From: Poecilobothrus nobilitatus
Lineage: Eukaryota > Arthropoda > Insecta > Diptera > Dolichopodidae
NCBI GenBank assembly: GCA_947095535.1
Contig: OX352774.1
Span: 109,557,996 to 109,621,995 of the forward strand
Direction: 5' to 3'
DNA length: 64,000 bases
Shown here in pieces: positions 1-11,150 of this stretch. The translations under genes were made by a program, and so were the position numbers. Under the pieces are notes generated by a model that was not told where the DNA came from, did no database searches, and saw only the letters and a list, made by a program, of their open reading frames with translations. Position 1 is the stretch's first letter, and the number at the start of each line of letters is the position of its first letter.

Positions 1-318
1 ACACAATAGAGGAAAGAAATATCTGTTTATTTGACATTCGACATAAAAAGTACTAGGAAGGTTTTGTAATCGCGTAGAAATTTACCTTCGAAACTTAAAA
101 CATTTAAGATTTCTCTGAGTGCGTAAATTACATATTTTTAGAAACATATTATGTCTGTATTTCAAAATTTAGTTGTCTCTCAAAATTAAGGATGGGTTTG
201 GTAATTAGAAGGAAAATTATTATTTCTCTAAGAAAATATATATCAATAAGTATATAATAACTTAAAAACGCTTATATTTATAACTGCGGCATGATAACAT
301 TCTAAAATAAATTCAAAA
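1..318. other. A+T-rich DNA, no feature seen
   Basis: No open frame, repeat or motif recognised before the first direct repeat at 319. Confidence 0.6.
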
Positions 319-400
319 GAACGGTAAGGTTGATTCTGACTACAATTGCGCGTAAAGAGGATGCACCAGAACGGCACCATTTTAAGGTTGATTCCCACTA
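319..400. repeat. Short imperfect direct repeat
   Basis: GAACGG...AAGGTTGATTC is present at 319-336 and again, with a short insertion, at 369-395. The second copy runs into CCCACTAAACCGCC. On the minus strand this reads GGCGGTTTAGTGGGAATC, a motif resembling those at 56191-56220 and 63958-63985. The piece is more G+C-rich than its surroundings and may be the degraded tail of a retroelement, which is inference only. Confidence 0.4.
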
Positions 401-479
401 AACCGCCACATGACGGTACCATAACGTGATATAAAATATCGTCCTCAACGATATTTTTATTTTACCGCTAGATGTTGTC

Positions 480-920
480 AAGTCGCTGTTGCCGGTATAG
501 TATGCGACGACAACGTGTATTTAATATTATTTATTTAATATAGTCCTGCGTCGGTATAGTGTAAATAAAAATACGTTGTCGTCACAGTACGGTACTCAAT
601 ATCGATGACGAACATGGCTACAACGTATTCTTTCATTATAATATTCTTTATAAAACAATAGTAAATCGGCATTGTTCTATTCACACATAACGACGACGTG
701 ATTTTGATTTTTTCTTATTTATATTATATTCATATTATACCCGCAACTGTGACGCGATGACGTTTTGTCAGCAGAAAAAAATTTCGTTGTGAACAATATT
801 TCAAATTACTGTACGGAGTCGGAACATTGTCACAGCGTGATTGTCGGTATATTAAGAATAAATTGATAAGAAATGCATAGTGTAAATAAAAATCACATAT
901 CATCGTCGTACTCACGATAT
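480..920. repeat. Degenerate palindromic repeat, MITE-like
   Basis: CGGTATAGT/CGGTATATT follows TGC or TG(T)C at about 488, 548 and 840. GCGACGACAACGTGTATTTA at 504-523 is the inverted match of TAAATA...TACGTTGTCGTC at 562-583, and GTGTAAATAAAAAT recurs at 560 and 881 followed by a GTCGTC/ATCGTCGT box. Direct and inverted copies of one short module in a G+C-richer island suggest an old non-autonomous DNA transposon. No target duplication was found. The 61-codon minus frame at 730-915 crosses it and does not look like protein. Confidence 0.4.
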
Positions 921-1719
921 GATTACTTGCCCGCTGTAATTAGAATCCACCTTTAAGTAATACCTCTTTATGATATGTTTACATGTCAAATTAATTTATT
1001 TTTATAGGCTATCTAAAACACGTAATGGTTTAATAAGAAATACAAATAATACTAATTTTTAATTGTTAACTTAAGATTAAACAACAAAGTTATAATACAA
1101 AATAATTTTCGTAGATTTAAGATTCTTTTATGTACGAATTATAAATCTTTTTTATATTTGATTTAATTTATTATTTTAATTTATTTTTTTAACTTTTATT
1201 TGATTTTTACAAAAATATATTCAATAAATTGTATTCAATTGTTTTATATAGTTCTTTTATTTTATTATAATGAAAATAATAAAATGAACCTTAAGTATAC
1301 ATACATTGAATCTGAATCACTTGAAAATGAATTACTTTATGTCATTATTCTTATTTTAACTAAACCGATTTTATTACTTACAAATTACGAAAAAATCAAA
1401 AAGTCAAAGACATAATGGAGAACTACTGTAAAGAATATCAGAAAATATAATAAATATAATGCTATAAATTATCAACTTCTAATATTATACAAATCGATTT
1501 TAATTTTTTTAATTCTTTGAATAAATTCTTTTGTTAATATCGATTTGGAAATTTATGATATTATAACTAATTTGAACGAAACCAAACAAATTTTTTTTCA
1601 AAATTAGGTACTGACTTGTTTTTTCCAACATTTAATTTTGAAAAAAAGTAAAAAATAATAGGAATATAAATATTTGTCGGAAAAATTTAACGATTAACTA
1701 TAATTTGTATACACGTTTA
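921..1719. other. A+T-rich DNA, no gene seen
   Basis: The 71-codon open frame at 1200-1415 is Ile/Leu/Asn/Lys-rich, as expected from base composition, and has no recognisable motif. Confidence 0.6.
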
Positions 1720-2115
1720 TTATTTCAAATTAGGAAAAATGTTCCTATAAGTTTTACTCTGTTCGCCCGCCGTCCGTCCACCTGTTTCCAAAATTTCTAC
1801 ACCGTTAAAATTTTGAAATATGAAAATTTGTCAAAAATTTCGAAAAAATTAAAATTTGCTATTTTTTTAGATACCTGTAACTTAAACACCTGTACAAATT
1901 TTTCTTCGACAAGACATAAAAATGAAAGCTTCAGTAATATATTTTATTGTGTGTTAACGATTTTTCTTAGTTATATAGGTTTACGAACTTACAGCCCGTC
2001 AAAATTTCAAAAATGTCCTATTTTCACAATTTTCCTTATTATATGAAATTTTCAAATTTTGGTGCAGAGTCACAAATCTAAACAGTTTGGAATTGTATTT
2101 TGGTAAATGTGCGCC
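1720..2115 (-). repeat. Family E repeat fragment (INE-1-like)
   Basis: The piece opens with CCGTCCGTCCACCTGTTTCC and CTACACCGTT and runs through TAGATACCTGTAACTTA to GGTAAATGTGCGCCTTTAAA. The same words stand in the same order at 20800-22510. Family E sequences with the GGACGGAC block at their right are called plus here; this copy is inverted. The 113-codon frame at 1705-2046 is this repeat read through. Confidence 0.7.
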
Positions 2116-2564
2116 TTTAAATAATGATTTATATACTAATTTGTTTTATTTTAACCAATTACAAAAAATGCAAGTAACTTAAACGGTTTTATAACAAATT
2201 TTTGTAATGTGCTCATAAAATTATCTTAATCTTGTCTATCATTATTTGAAAATTTGCTCTAAGTCACGAATTAACTTTAATTTCTTTATATATAGTTAGG
2301 TTCTTATTTCATTTAAATGGTAACGTCACAAAATAAAAAGTTCCTTAAAATTTTGACTATTTAATTGTTTTTAACAGAATTGATGGAATGAATTGAAAAA
2401 CTGGTTTGTAGCATGAAATCAGACTATTCTGAAAATTATACTCTAAATCATTAAAGTTACTAATTACATATTTAGTTTGCCAATTCAATTAAATTAAAAA
2501 CTAAATTACTCTTTTTAGTACATTTAGTACATAATAAAAATCAATTCGTAAAATTTGGTTATTA
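2116..2564. other. A+T-rich DNA, no feature seen
   Basis: No motif or open frame recognised between two family E pieces. Confidence 0.6.
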
Positions 2565-3010
2565 GTTTTAAGCTTTGCGTTCGTTCGTCTGTTTGCAAAA
2601 CTTATACACCATTTACGATAGAATAATGAAATTTTAATTATGGATAAATATCTGAAAAAAAAAACAAATGTTGTAGAACAAATATTTTATCTCCCAACGT
2701 ATGACAGAAATACAGATCCTCAAAGTTTGTAAAATTAATATTTTTAAATATCCCTCTCAGGTGTATCTCTCAGGTTCTGCTTAATACTTTTTCAATTTAA
2801 AAACATCAAATGACAGGACCTTGTTTTACCTTTATATGTAAAAGTTAAAATTATACAATTTTTTGAAATTTGGTATATAAATTTACCGTTATCTGAAGCA
2901 AAATTTCGGAACATATTGCTTCCGTTTATATCTCCTTAAAGCTTTTTGGAATTTATATAGTTGCATCAAAAAGTTTTTTTTTTGGTTCATCCCCTGTTTA
3001 AGAAACTTAA
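2565..3010 (-). repeat. Family E repeat fragment
   Basis: GTTCGTTCGTCTGTTTGCAA, a degraded ACACCGTT, TCTCAGGTTCTGCTTAA, ATTTACCGTTATCTGAA and CCCCTGTTTAAG occur in the order of the longer copy at 20755-21300. The copy is strongly diverged. Confidence 0.65.
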
Positions 3011-3765
3011 TTTAAGCATCAATTCGGTGTGAAACTACTAGCATTATGAAGCATTATGAAACATTTTTTCATAATACCTAATAATTAAAGTGAAAATTTT
3101 CTAACAATTTGTGAAAATTTCTAACATAAAAATATTTTTAAGAGATTTCATCAAAAGCAATTTAGTGGTTGACAAAATTTTTAGTATTTCATTATTTTTT
3201 TTAATCGTCAACAATTTTATATACATCTTTTACATTTTTAAAAACAAAAGTCATAATGTATTATCTTTTTAAAAGTTTTTAAATTCACCCATAAAAGAAA
3301 AACGAAACCGTAAATTTACTGACGTAATTTCAACGTACAATAATACGTTCAACTGGCAATAATCAAAATTGTTAAATGTTGCAAAAAGATAAACCATTTA
3401 ATCCGTAAAAAAATATCATTTTACATATCAGACTTGTTTTCAATATTTTGATTGATTGTTTTGTATTTATTTTTATTATATATTATAATTTTACATAATA
3501 CCATATATCCCAAAGCACTTCCTTTTAAGAAAGGAACCCTAACTATTAAAAATTAAATTGTGTAATATAATATATATATTTTTTTTTTTGAGTGTGAAAT
3601 GTGAGTTCTGACAAAAATAGTATAAATTTCAGAATTTAATTTAAATAACCATTTTGTTTTATTGTATCGCATTGTCTCTATATGAATGAAGGATTTAATT
3701 TTTGAAAAAAGAAAACCTTTTTTTCGTCAATACTGGTCGATGTATCTGACAATGTTATCTGATTC
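3011..3765. other. A+T-rich DNA, no gene seen
   Basis: Only a doubled GCATTATGAA near 3043-3062 and poly-T runs are visible. Confidence 0.55.
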
Positions 3766-3905
3766 ATATGACGTGGTGGTTAAAACGTTATGATTTTAAT
3801 TGAAGAGTTTTGAGTTCAAACTTCTGCCAGTTGATTTAAAAAAAATAATAACTATAATAATCAATAATAATAATAATACTAATATTAAAAATACTATTAA
3901 TAATA
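3766..3905 (+). mobile_element. tRNA-like SINE, family 2, with (AAT)n tail
   Basis: GTGGTGGTTAAAACG (A-box-like, 3773-3787) and GAGTTCAAACTTC (B-box-like, 3812-3824) are spaced as in the pol III promoter of a tRNA gene. The body runs into A-rich and AAT repeats (3838-3905), a usual SINE tail. Related heads occur at 19040, 57960 and 58970. The tRNA arms are not intact, so this is not a tRNA gene. Confidence 0.5.
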
Positions 3906-4260
3906 ATACTTGCAACAGTGAAAGCTACCTATGGTTACCTCATGCTATTTAGTATTAGCTGTAATATTATAAAAGTCTGATCGTCTTGATTTTGCAGCAA
4001 ATCATAATAATAACAATTAATACTAAGAGAAAATAGTTGTTACAGTTACAGTGGAGGTGCCGTTATATGCTACTGCATGTTGTAACTGGGATTCATTATT
4101 CCCTTACAGTCCCCTCAACGTTTCCGAAGCCTTGTTCTATCTTTTACAATTCCTACCAATACACTGCGTTAATAGTTCGAATTTGCATCCTAACGATCCA
4201 ATTCAGTTATATATTACATTGCATTCTTGGATCCTTTGTATGTCAAATACATGTATAGCA
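3906..4260 (+). repeat. Family F repeat, copy 1
   Basis: TACAGTTACAGTGGAGGTGC, TGCTACTGCATGTTGTAA, CCTTACAGTCCC and CAATACACTGCGTTA also occur in order at 63565-63915. Both copies are bordered by AAT-type trinucleotide runs. I do not recognise the family. The frames at 4037-4258 and 4051-4410 overlap on one strand in different phases and are repeat readings. Confidence 0.65.
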
Positions 4261-5828
4261 ATAGTAAAAGTACCTACATATATATTTATCAGGAATTCTA
4301 AATATAATTATTTTAAATTACTGTTATTAGGCTATTTCTATACTTTTAAGTTCTTTTATAAGTTCGTTCAACAGCAATATTGTAATATTTTTAACTTTTT
4401 AATATCTTAATACCTAAATCTACCAAAACAGCAGAAGGAAAATATCCTATTTTTTATCCATACTTGTTTTGAGTATTTTGATTATTTTGAAGTTCTTATA
4501 TTAATTTTTATCAAAGAGCCTTAATTTTACAATATGTTAGGAGAGTTTCGTCTTTTCAACATTACTAGACTCATTTGTGGCATTTGTAATATTGAAATTA
4601 CCTAGACATCACCTGCTTAAACTTCTGATTTATTCTAATATTTAAAAGATTTTCTACAGAAAACATCTGCGAGTTATTAAGACAAATCAAAAAAAACTTG
4701 GTTTTTACTTTTATTTATTAATATATTTTTTTTTTTGTTTTATTTTAAAATTTTTCGAGATTAATCTGAAATTGAATCATCTGAATTATCTTATTTTTTG
4801 TTTGCTTGTTTAAAAATTTCGTAAATATTATATAAATTTAATGTTTACATGATTACGACACATACTGTCCTTACTATAATTTCTTGCACCGGTCACAAAT
4901 TTATTCGTACATATATATCCTTTTAAAAAATATGAACGTTGTGTTTATAATTTCTCATTATCAAAATATTAATTTTTTTTTAACGCTAATTACTAAAGAA
5001 ACTTTTCTTAATTATAATTAAGTTTATTTTTACTTTGGAATTTTAATTGAAAAAAATAAAACAAAAAAAAATTTCTTAAGTGTTAAAAATAAAGCCTCAA
5101 AATACTTATTATTATTTTACTGTTAACAACTGTGTTATTACAAAAGTTAATAAAAAAATATCAATTAATTTTCATTTTTATAACCTTATTATTTGACAAG
5201 TTTTTGTCCTTGTGTTGTTCTCTACAGTCAAATTGTTAAATAATTTTAATGTGCAATAAATGTGGCAAAACCTTATTATAAAGTTTAATTTCCTTTTTAA
5301 TTTAATAAATCATTTCATATTTGAGGACATTTGCCATTAAGGAAGTAGTGTTTATTCTGGTACTTAAGTCATATACAGAATGTCTTTTCGTTTGTTAAAA
5401 TCTTAAATTTCTGACTTATGTTTTATATGAAAATAAATATGATTTTTCTTCACCCCTTATACAAAAAATTTTTAAACACCGTTATCTCAAAATAATCCGT
5501 TAGAAATTGATACACCTCGAACAGTAAATCTTTTGTTTGTTTTGACATCTCCTAGCACCTTCTGTTCTGTGTAAAATTTATCGTGGGACACCCTGCTTAA
5601 TAAATTCTATTATATCGCTGTCCTATAAATAATAATTAATAATTGGTTAAATTTTTTGACTTTATAATTTTAATGTGGTACAAAGAATAAAAAATAAATA
5701 AAAACAAGTAATGGAAAAAATAAGGGTTTTCTATAAAGCACATAAAAATATTCCATAATAAATTAAGCACATTCCAAAATAAAAAATATTCCATAATAAG
5801 CCTAGACTAAACAGTATATATATTGTAA
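4261..5828. other. A+T-rich DNA, no gene seen
   Basis: Long poly-T and poly-A runs (near 4725, 4975, 5063) and nothing that reads like an exon on either strand. Confidence 0.55.
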
Positions 5829-5880
5829 AACGGAGGAGAAATTTTATAATACCCGATGTTTATCGTACGGGTGTAATAAA
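5829..5880 (+). repeat. Solo right end of a family A element
   Basis: ACGGAGGAGAAATTTTATAA and ATCGTACGGGTGTAATAA match the right end of the full copy at 31485-31530 (GGAGGAGTAATTTTATTA, then TATCGTACGGGTATA). It abuts a family E piece. Confidence 0.65.
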
Positions 5881-5928
5881 TTACTTTGATTTTTTTGTTG
5901 GTAAGATTGTATGTAGCTTTAATTTTTA

Positions 5929-6600
5929 TATATTACTTCAAAAAACTTTGAACAGATGTGCAAGTTACAGATGTTTAAAAATAGAGAATTTTCAGTTTTT
6001 GACCCCTTACATCTCCTAAACGGAGGGCGACACAAAAATATTTCCTGAAAAGACTCATATTTATTTGACTTATAGATTATTTCCAAAGATAACTCCTCTC
6101 AAGCTTCTGATTAGCTAAAAATTTCAAGCTTCTAAGCTTCTAATTTCAAGCTTAAACCGTTTGAAAGATAGAAGAGGTTTGAAAGATAGGAAGAAATTTT
6201 TGCAAAAAGTGAAGTGAATTTCAGATAACGGTACATTAAAATACAGCATGGCAAAGCCACATATTTATTTTAGGAATGTTTATAAAGTTTATAAAACTAG
6301 CTATCGTTTGGCATTTCCATATTGAAAATATGCCTTATAAAACCTGTGTTATAACAAATTAAAGATAGGGATTTTTCAAACTTTGTACGGCTTTAGCTCC
6401 GTAATGGTTGGGAAGACACAAAAAAGTTGTTCCACAAAATTAGTTTTTTGGTGATGCCTATCCATAGGTAAAATTTCATTGCTTTATTTCAAACAGTGTA
6501 GAAATTTTGTAAACACCCAGACGTACGCACGGACGCACGGACAGACGGACAGAGTGAAACTAACAATGACTTTTGAAAAAATGTGCTAAAAAAAACAAAT
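5929..6600 (+). repeat. Family E repeat, nearly complete
   Basis: From ATTACTTCAAAAAACTTTGA through TTTTTGACCCCTTACATCTC, AGCTCCGTAATGG, CAAACAGTGTAGAAATTTTG and ACGGACAGACGGACAGAGTG to AAAAAATGTGCTAAAAAAAAC. It belongs to the subfamily carrying TTTTGACCCCTTACA, like 58045-58660 (inverted) and the middle of family A. Confidence 0.75.
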
Positions 6601-6877
6601 AAATTTAAAAAAAACTCTTAACAATTTAATAATAATTTCTTAGATGTTAATAAAATGTGGTAAATTATATCAATGAAAATGTCGTTGTAATAAATTTTTT
6701 TTAAATTTAAATTTACACATTTTCACCTCATTTAAAAATTAGACAAAATATTGTTATAATATTAAACATTGATAAAGTATACTTTTTAAAAAGGTGAAAA
6801 TGAAAAAAGGAAGAAAAAACTTATTGACAAATAAAAAAATTTAAGAATTAAAAAAAAAAAATTCTATTATTTGATGT

Positions 6878-7155
6878 TTTTAGATTGCAAAAATATTAAA
6901 TAGAACCTGAGATATGCAAATGTGAAAATAAAGGTTTTTTTTTAACTTTGAGGTACAGTAACTTTCTCATGGATGAATAGCTACAAAAAAATGTAAATGA
7001 ATTGTTCTACAATATTAATTTTTCTGAACCTATCCATGGTTCAAATTTCATTATTTTATTTTGAATCATGTAGAAGAATTTTAAACAGACAAACGAACGA
7101 AAAGACAGAGTGAAAATAATAAATTTTATTTGGTAAATATGCTAAAAAGTTAAAA
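6878..7155 (+). repeat. Family E right-half fragment
   Basis: Keeps ACCTGAGATATGCAAATG, a degraded tip of the pairing region, GAATCATGTAGAAGAATTTT, GACAGAGTGAAAATAATAAA and the terminal ATGCTAAAAAG. Confidence 0.65.
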
Positions 7156-7321
7156 ATACGCTTCATTCAACTAATTCATTTATATAAAATTTAAAGAGTT
7201 ATGGATTAATTCTGACATTTTTCAGTTAAAATTAAATATTAGCCAACAAATATGATATTTTTACTTCAAATTATATGGAGTTTTAAAAAAATAATAATCT
7301 AAGTAAGATTTATCAATTCAA

Positions 7322-7690
7322 CAAAAGAAAAAGAGTGCAGTAGAGTACAGTGTGTCAAATCTGGGGTATCTGGGGTATCTGGGGTATGAACATAATATAT
7401 GCTGCTGCCATAAAATTGGTTATATTTTAAAAAATTTCAGATGTTGTGTTTGCTTAATTAAATACCGAGATATATTTACATAAATTTTGGAGTTGTATGA
7501 CAGCTAGTCGTATCTCCTGCCCTAAACAAACTACATTTTACAAAAGTTATTACCATTAAGCTTGATTATCTTTTACAAAATTTCAGATTTTAGCAATATT
7601 TAAGTTTAAAGATATGCAACTTTCAGATTACGTAGACACTGATCTATTTTCATATAAAGAAGGCAACTACTCGAACCACGAACTTTAACA
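7322..7690 (+). repeat. Family C left-end fragment with a tripled 10-mer
   Basis: AAAAAGAGTGCAGTAGAGTA and TGTGTCAA correspond to the left end of the full copy at 38548. Where that copy has one GGGATACCC, this one has CTGGGGTAT repeated three times (7360-7387). GGAGTTGTATGACAGCTA at 7489-7506 is the family's internal repeat box. The piece breaks down after CTACTCGAACCACG. Confidence 0.65.
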
Positions 7691-9572
7691 TATGTTCATA
7701 CATCAACATACGTTCGTTTTAATTCCCTTATAGTTTCTATTCATAATTAGGTCATTTATTAAAAAGAGGATTTTATCAAGATTTTAAATATTAAACTTTT
7801 TGTTATCGGTTAATGATTTACACAATTTCATATTGTTTTCTTAATATTCTTATATTTTTATTCAACCATTATTTTCTTTTCGGAAATTTAATTCTTGTTG
7901 TGGAAAATTCATTATGCCTCGGATGATTCCAAAATAAAATACAACGACGAAAGATTAAATTAAGATAAACAAAAATTATAAATAGCATTATGGTTTTGAG
8001 TTTATCTTCACTCTGTAAGTTATATCTTAAATGGAATTGACATTGTTTAATGGTTTTTCGAATGTGAAAGAAACATCATTATGTTGAAAAAATATTGTTG
8101 CATCTTTTGATATGTACAAAAGAATATTGTGAGGAAAGAAGTATTTTAAAGAACCATTTCTTCAAAGAATGACATACACAATTTAATTTCCTTAATAATT
8201 TCAAGAAATTAATTGATTGAATCATGGTTACTCCTATAGAGGCATAGGACTTATTTTACCCATTAATTATTGTATTACATATGTTTAAGACTTTAAAAAG
8301 GTTTCAATTTTACTATGTGTGTACCATACTTTTTTGATGCTATCATGTTTTTTTTTTCTGATTCCAGAAATTTTTAAGAAAACCTCTCGGAATAAATGAA
8401 TCTTTAATATCCCCACTTCTTCTGAATAGCATGCTAAGTCACCTTATCTTACTTATTTATATGTGATCAATCTGATCCATGGTTTTATTATCTGGTCGTT
8501 ATATAAAAATTTTTATGAGCTAAAAGCGTATTACCAAAGATGAAATTATAGTTCTCCATTATATGGTTTCTTGATTCATTGCTTATTATTTTATTGTCTT
8601 TTTTTTTACAAGCTAACCTTAGACTAGGAACATATTTCTCTGTTCTTGGAATGCATAGTTTGAGAATTATATATTAAGAGGGGTAGATGAAGAGTAAATT
8701 GAAAACAAACTAATTATAGTTATTTTTGAATTTTTACAAACAAAACAAAACATTTTTGATAATAGGAAACACATTTTAGCAGTACTGACAACAATTTAAT
8801 TTTCATAACAATTTTTAAACAATCTCTTGAACGCTTGTATTCACTTAATTCGTATTTCTAAACAGACTGACGGAGGGATGCACAGAGTGGAACTCATAAG
8901 CAAAATTTTGTGATTAACAAAGATATTTAATTTTTTATTTTTTAAATTTAAGGTACAATTTTTTATTTTTATTTTCCTCATCCTTATATTTATACGATAA
9001 GTTATTGTGCATAATTTCTTTTTATTTTTCAATCAACCTCCTATAAATTCAATTATATTTTGAATACACCAAACACATTCCTTATACACAATTCAACTGA
9101 ATTTAAATTTTCCAGTTTTTCAATTTAACATTACTTTTATTTCCGAATCATTGATTTAAAATAAAAAAACAAATCTTTTTAAATGTTCAAATAAAAAAAA
9201 TGAGAAGAAATAAAAGAAAATAAAAGTAGGTATTAATATATTTCTTGAGACCTAGGTAAAAATTTCCTTTGTTTTTCTGAATCCAGGATAGTAGTTAAAA
9301 TTTGTATGTGAAATATGTAAATTTAATCAAAATATTTCGTTTTCTTTTGCATTTAGGATAACAGTGACGAAAACAAAAAAACAGGAATCCTGTTTTGAAA
9401 AGTTTTTTTTTGGATTTACAAAATTAGATGAGTTGACTGAAAATCAATTGTACAAAAATATGAAACAATTTTCCATTAAATAAATATAATTCAAATTTAT
9501 TGAAACATAAAATTGAGTTTATTTCAAGATATATAATTTAAATGTATAAAGTTTTTTTTTTAAATCTCCTTG
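7691..9572. other. A+T-rich DNA with one family E scrap
   Basis: AAACAGACTGACGGAGGGAT and CACAGAGTGGAACT at 8861-8894 are the primer-like block of family E. The minus frame at 8841-9032 overlaps that scrap. Nothing else is recognised. Confidence 0.55.
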
Positions 9573-10040
9573 AAAAAAGAACACGAAGATGCGAGACTGA
9601 GAACTGTGGCAACTCTAGGATAACTAGACTTACATAATAATATATAAATAATGTCATCCTGTTTAGTGGAAGCTTTTTTTTTGCTATCCTTAAAATGTTT
9701 AACAAAATTTCAGATATTTGACTTAATTAACTATAGTACGATATATTTATGTTGACATCAAATTTAATTTCCTTTGACAAATTTCAGATACCCAACTTAA
9801 TTAGTCTTAATTAGTCTACTGGGTAACCATATCGGATATATATATATAAAAAAAAAAAAAAAGTGGTATGGCAGCTATTAGAACTTGTTTCAATTTAAAA
9901 AGATGACATTTATTTCACTTTTGAAAATTAAAAATTTCAGAATTCTACCTTCATTATTTTCTGAGTTATTATGTAGATGGGTGATGTAAACTGTCCAGAT
10001 GCAGATGGAACAAACAGACGGTTCATCCGACAAATGTACA
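9573..10040 (+). repeat. Degraded INE-1-like element (family C type)
   Basis: AAAAAAGAACACGAAGATGC with TGGCAACTCTAGGATAAC looks like a decayed left end (compare AACGAGGAAGAGTGCAG...CAACTCTGGGATACCC). AGTGGTATGGCAGCTATTAG at 9863-9882 is the internal box, and the end keeps AACAAACAGACGGTTCATCC. It contains an (AT)n/A14 run at 9838-9862. Confidence 0.5.
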
Positions 10041-10489
10041 TACTAGTTAAATCGACAAAAAATTCAATCCTGAGGAAGATTATGTATTCTTTTCTATATC
10101 TATATCATCTTCTTTATAGTGTCACAAACGTAATGACATATCAATTTACCGTTAGAACAATATTTTCACTGGTATAAAAAGTTGAAAAGATTAATTTTGT
10201 TCATTAAAATTTGTTTAGTATAGCTTTTCAAATTACCAATAAAATTTAGTGTTAATGTTTTGAACAGAGTTAAAATAATTTGTTGTAATAATTTCCCTTT
10301 TCTTCCTCCTAATAAGAAAATAAGGGTCTTATATTTCACATAAGGTTTAATCGTGAATGTAAATGTGAAACCAAACCTTTATGATTTCCTTTTCAACGTT
10401 TGACTCTCTATTGCCTATTTTATATTTATTTATATGTGACCGAATCAATTATATTTTATTTAGTTTATTTCACAATATTTAGTTTATAT
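10041..10489. other. A+T-rich DNA, no gene seen
   Basis: No repeat family recognised. The 66-codon frame at 9977-10177 starts in the neighbouring repeat and has no protein-like features. Confidence 0.55.
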
Positions 10490-10795
10490 CATAAAGCCCA
10501 TTGAGTAACACAAAGGTTAAATTTAAATTTAAATTAAGGGTTAAAAGAATTGAATTCAAAATCAGGATTATACGCTTTTTGCAGAAAATGTATATGATCG
10601 TCCTAATTCAAAACTCACATATACATATATCTAAATATTCTGTAAAAGGTGTTTACTTATATACATATTTTGGAAAAAGCATATAACCCTGATTTAACCC
10701 AAAAGATGTAAACAACTCTAAAATCCCTCCCAATTCAGAATCTCGCACATATAGATATTAGTAAATATTCTGCAAAAAGGGAACAAATTCTATTA
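10490..10795. repeat. Family G repeat, diverged units
   Basis: Units contain ...CAACTCTAAAATCCCTCC, AATCTCGCACATATA and AAATATTCTG(C/T)AAAA(A/G)GG. Two to three diverged units are visible (around 10555, 10640 and 10710). Clearer tandem units of about 90 bp are at 24899-25230. Confidence 0.55.
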
Positions 10796-10838
10796 CTCTC
10801 TTCTTTTAATAACAAAACAAATAGTGTGGTTTTTAATT

Positions 10839-10937
10839 CCAATTCTAAAGGAATTAAAGTCCGCGGGTTTTAATTACTTTTAATTATGGGCTTTATTCCA
10901 ATTCAAAAAGGAATTAACGCCCGCGGACTTTATTTCC
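10839..10937. repeat. 18-bp inverted repeat around a G+C-rich core
   Basis: GGAATTAAAGTCCGCGGG (10850-10867) and CCCGCGGACTTTATTTCC (10920-10937) are inverted copies with one mismatch. Between them AATTCC-AATTC...AAGGAATTAA occurs again as a direct repeat. The SacII-type core CCGCGG is rare in this window. It could form a long hairpin and may be the centre or end of a small DNA transposon. Confidence 0.6.
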
Positions 10938-10974
10938 TCGGGCGTTCTGTCACTGCACCCTATATTCTATTTCG

Positions 10975-11150
10975 TCAGAATATTTTATACATTTATGGGA
11001 AATTTTTGTATTTCCCCTTTTTTAGAGTTATTAAGGATCAAAAAATTAAAATTCGTTATTTTTAGACACTTACAGCTTGGACACCTACTTTTCTTTTAAA
11101 ATGTACGCCTTTAAAAATTTATGGTGCGTTATACTATGCCTTGTTTTAAC
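10975..11150 (-). repeat. Family E distal-end fragment
   Basis: TTTTTAGACACTTACAGCTT, GGACACCTAC, AAAATGTACGCCTTTAAAAA and CTATGCCTTGTTTTAAC follow the order seen at 22265-22545. The final CCTTGTTTT is the inverted form of the AAAACAAGGCGG end at 16342. Confidence 0.55.

Noticed and set aside
1705..2046. 113-codon open frame
   Set aside because: It lies inside a family E repeat, and the same text is closed by stops in other copies.
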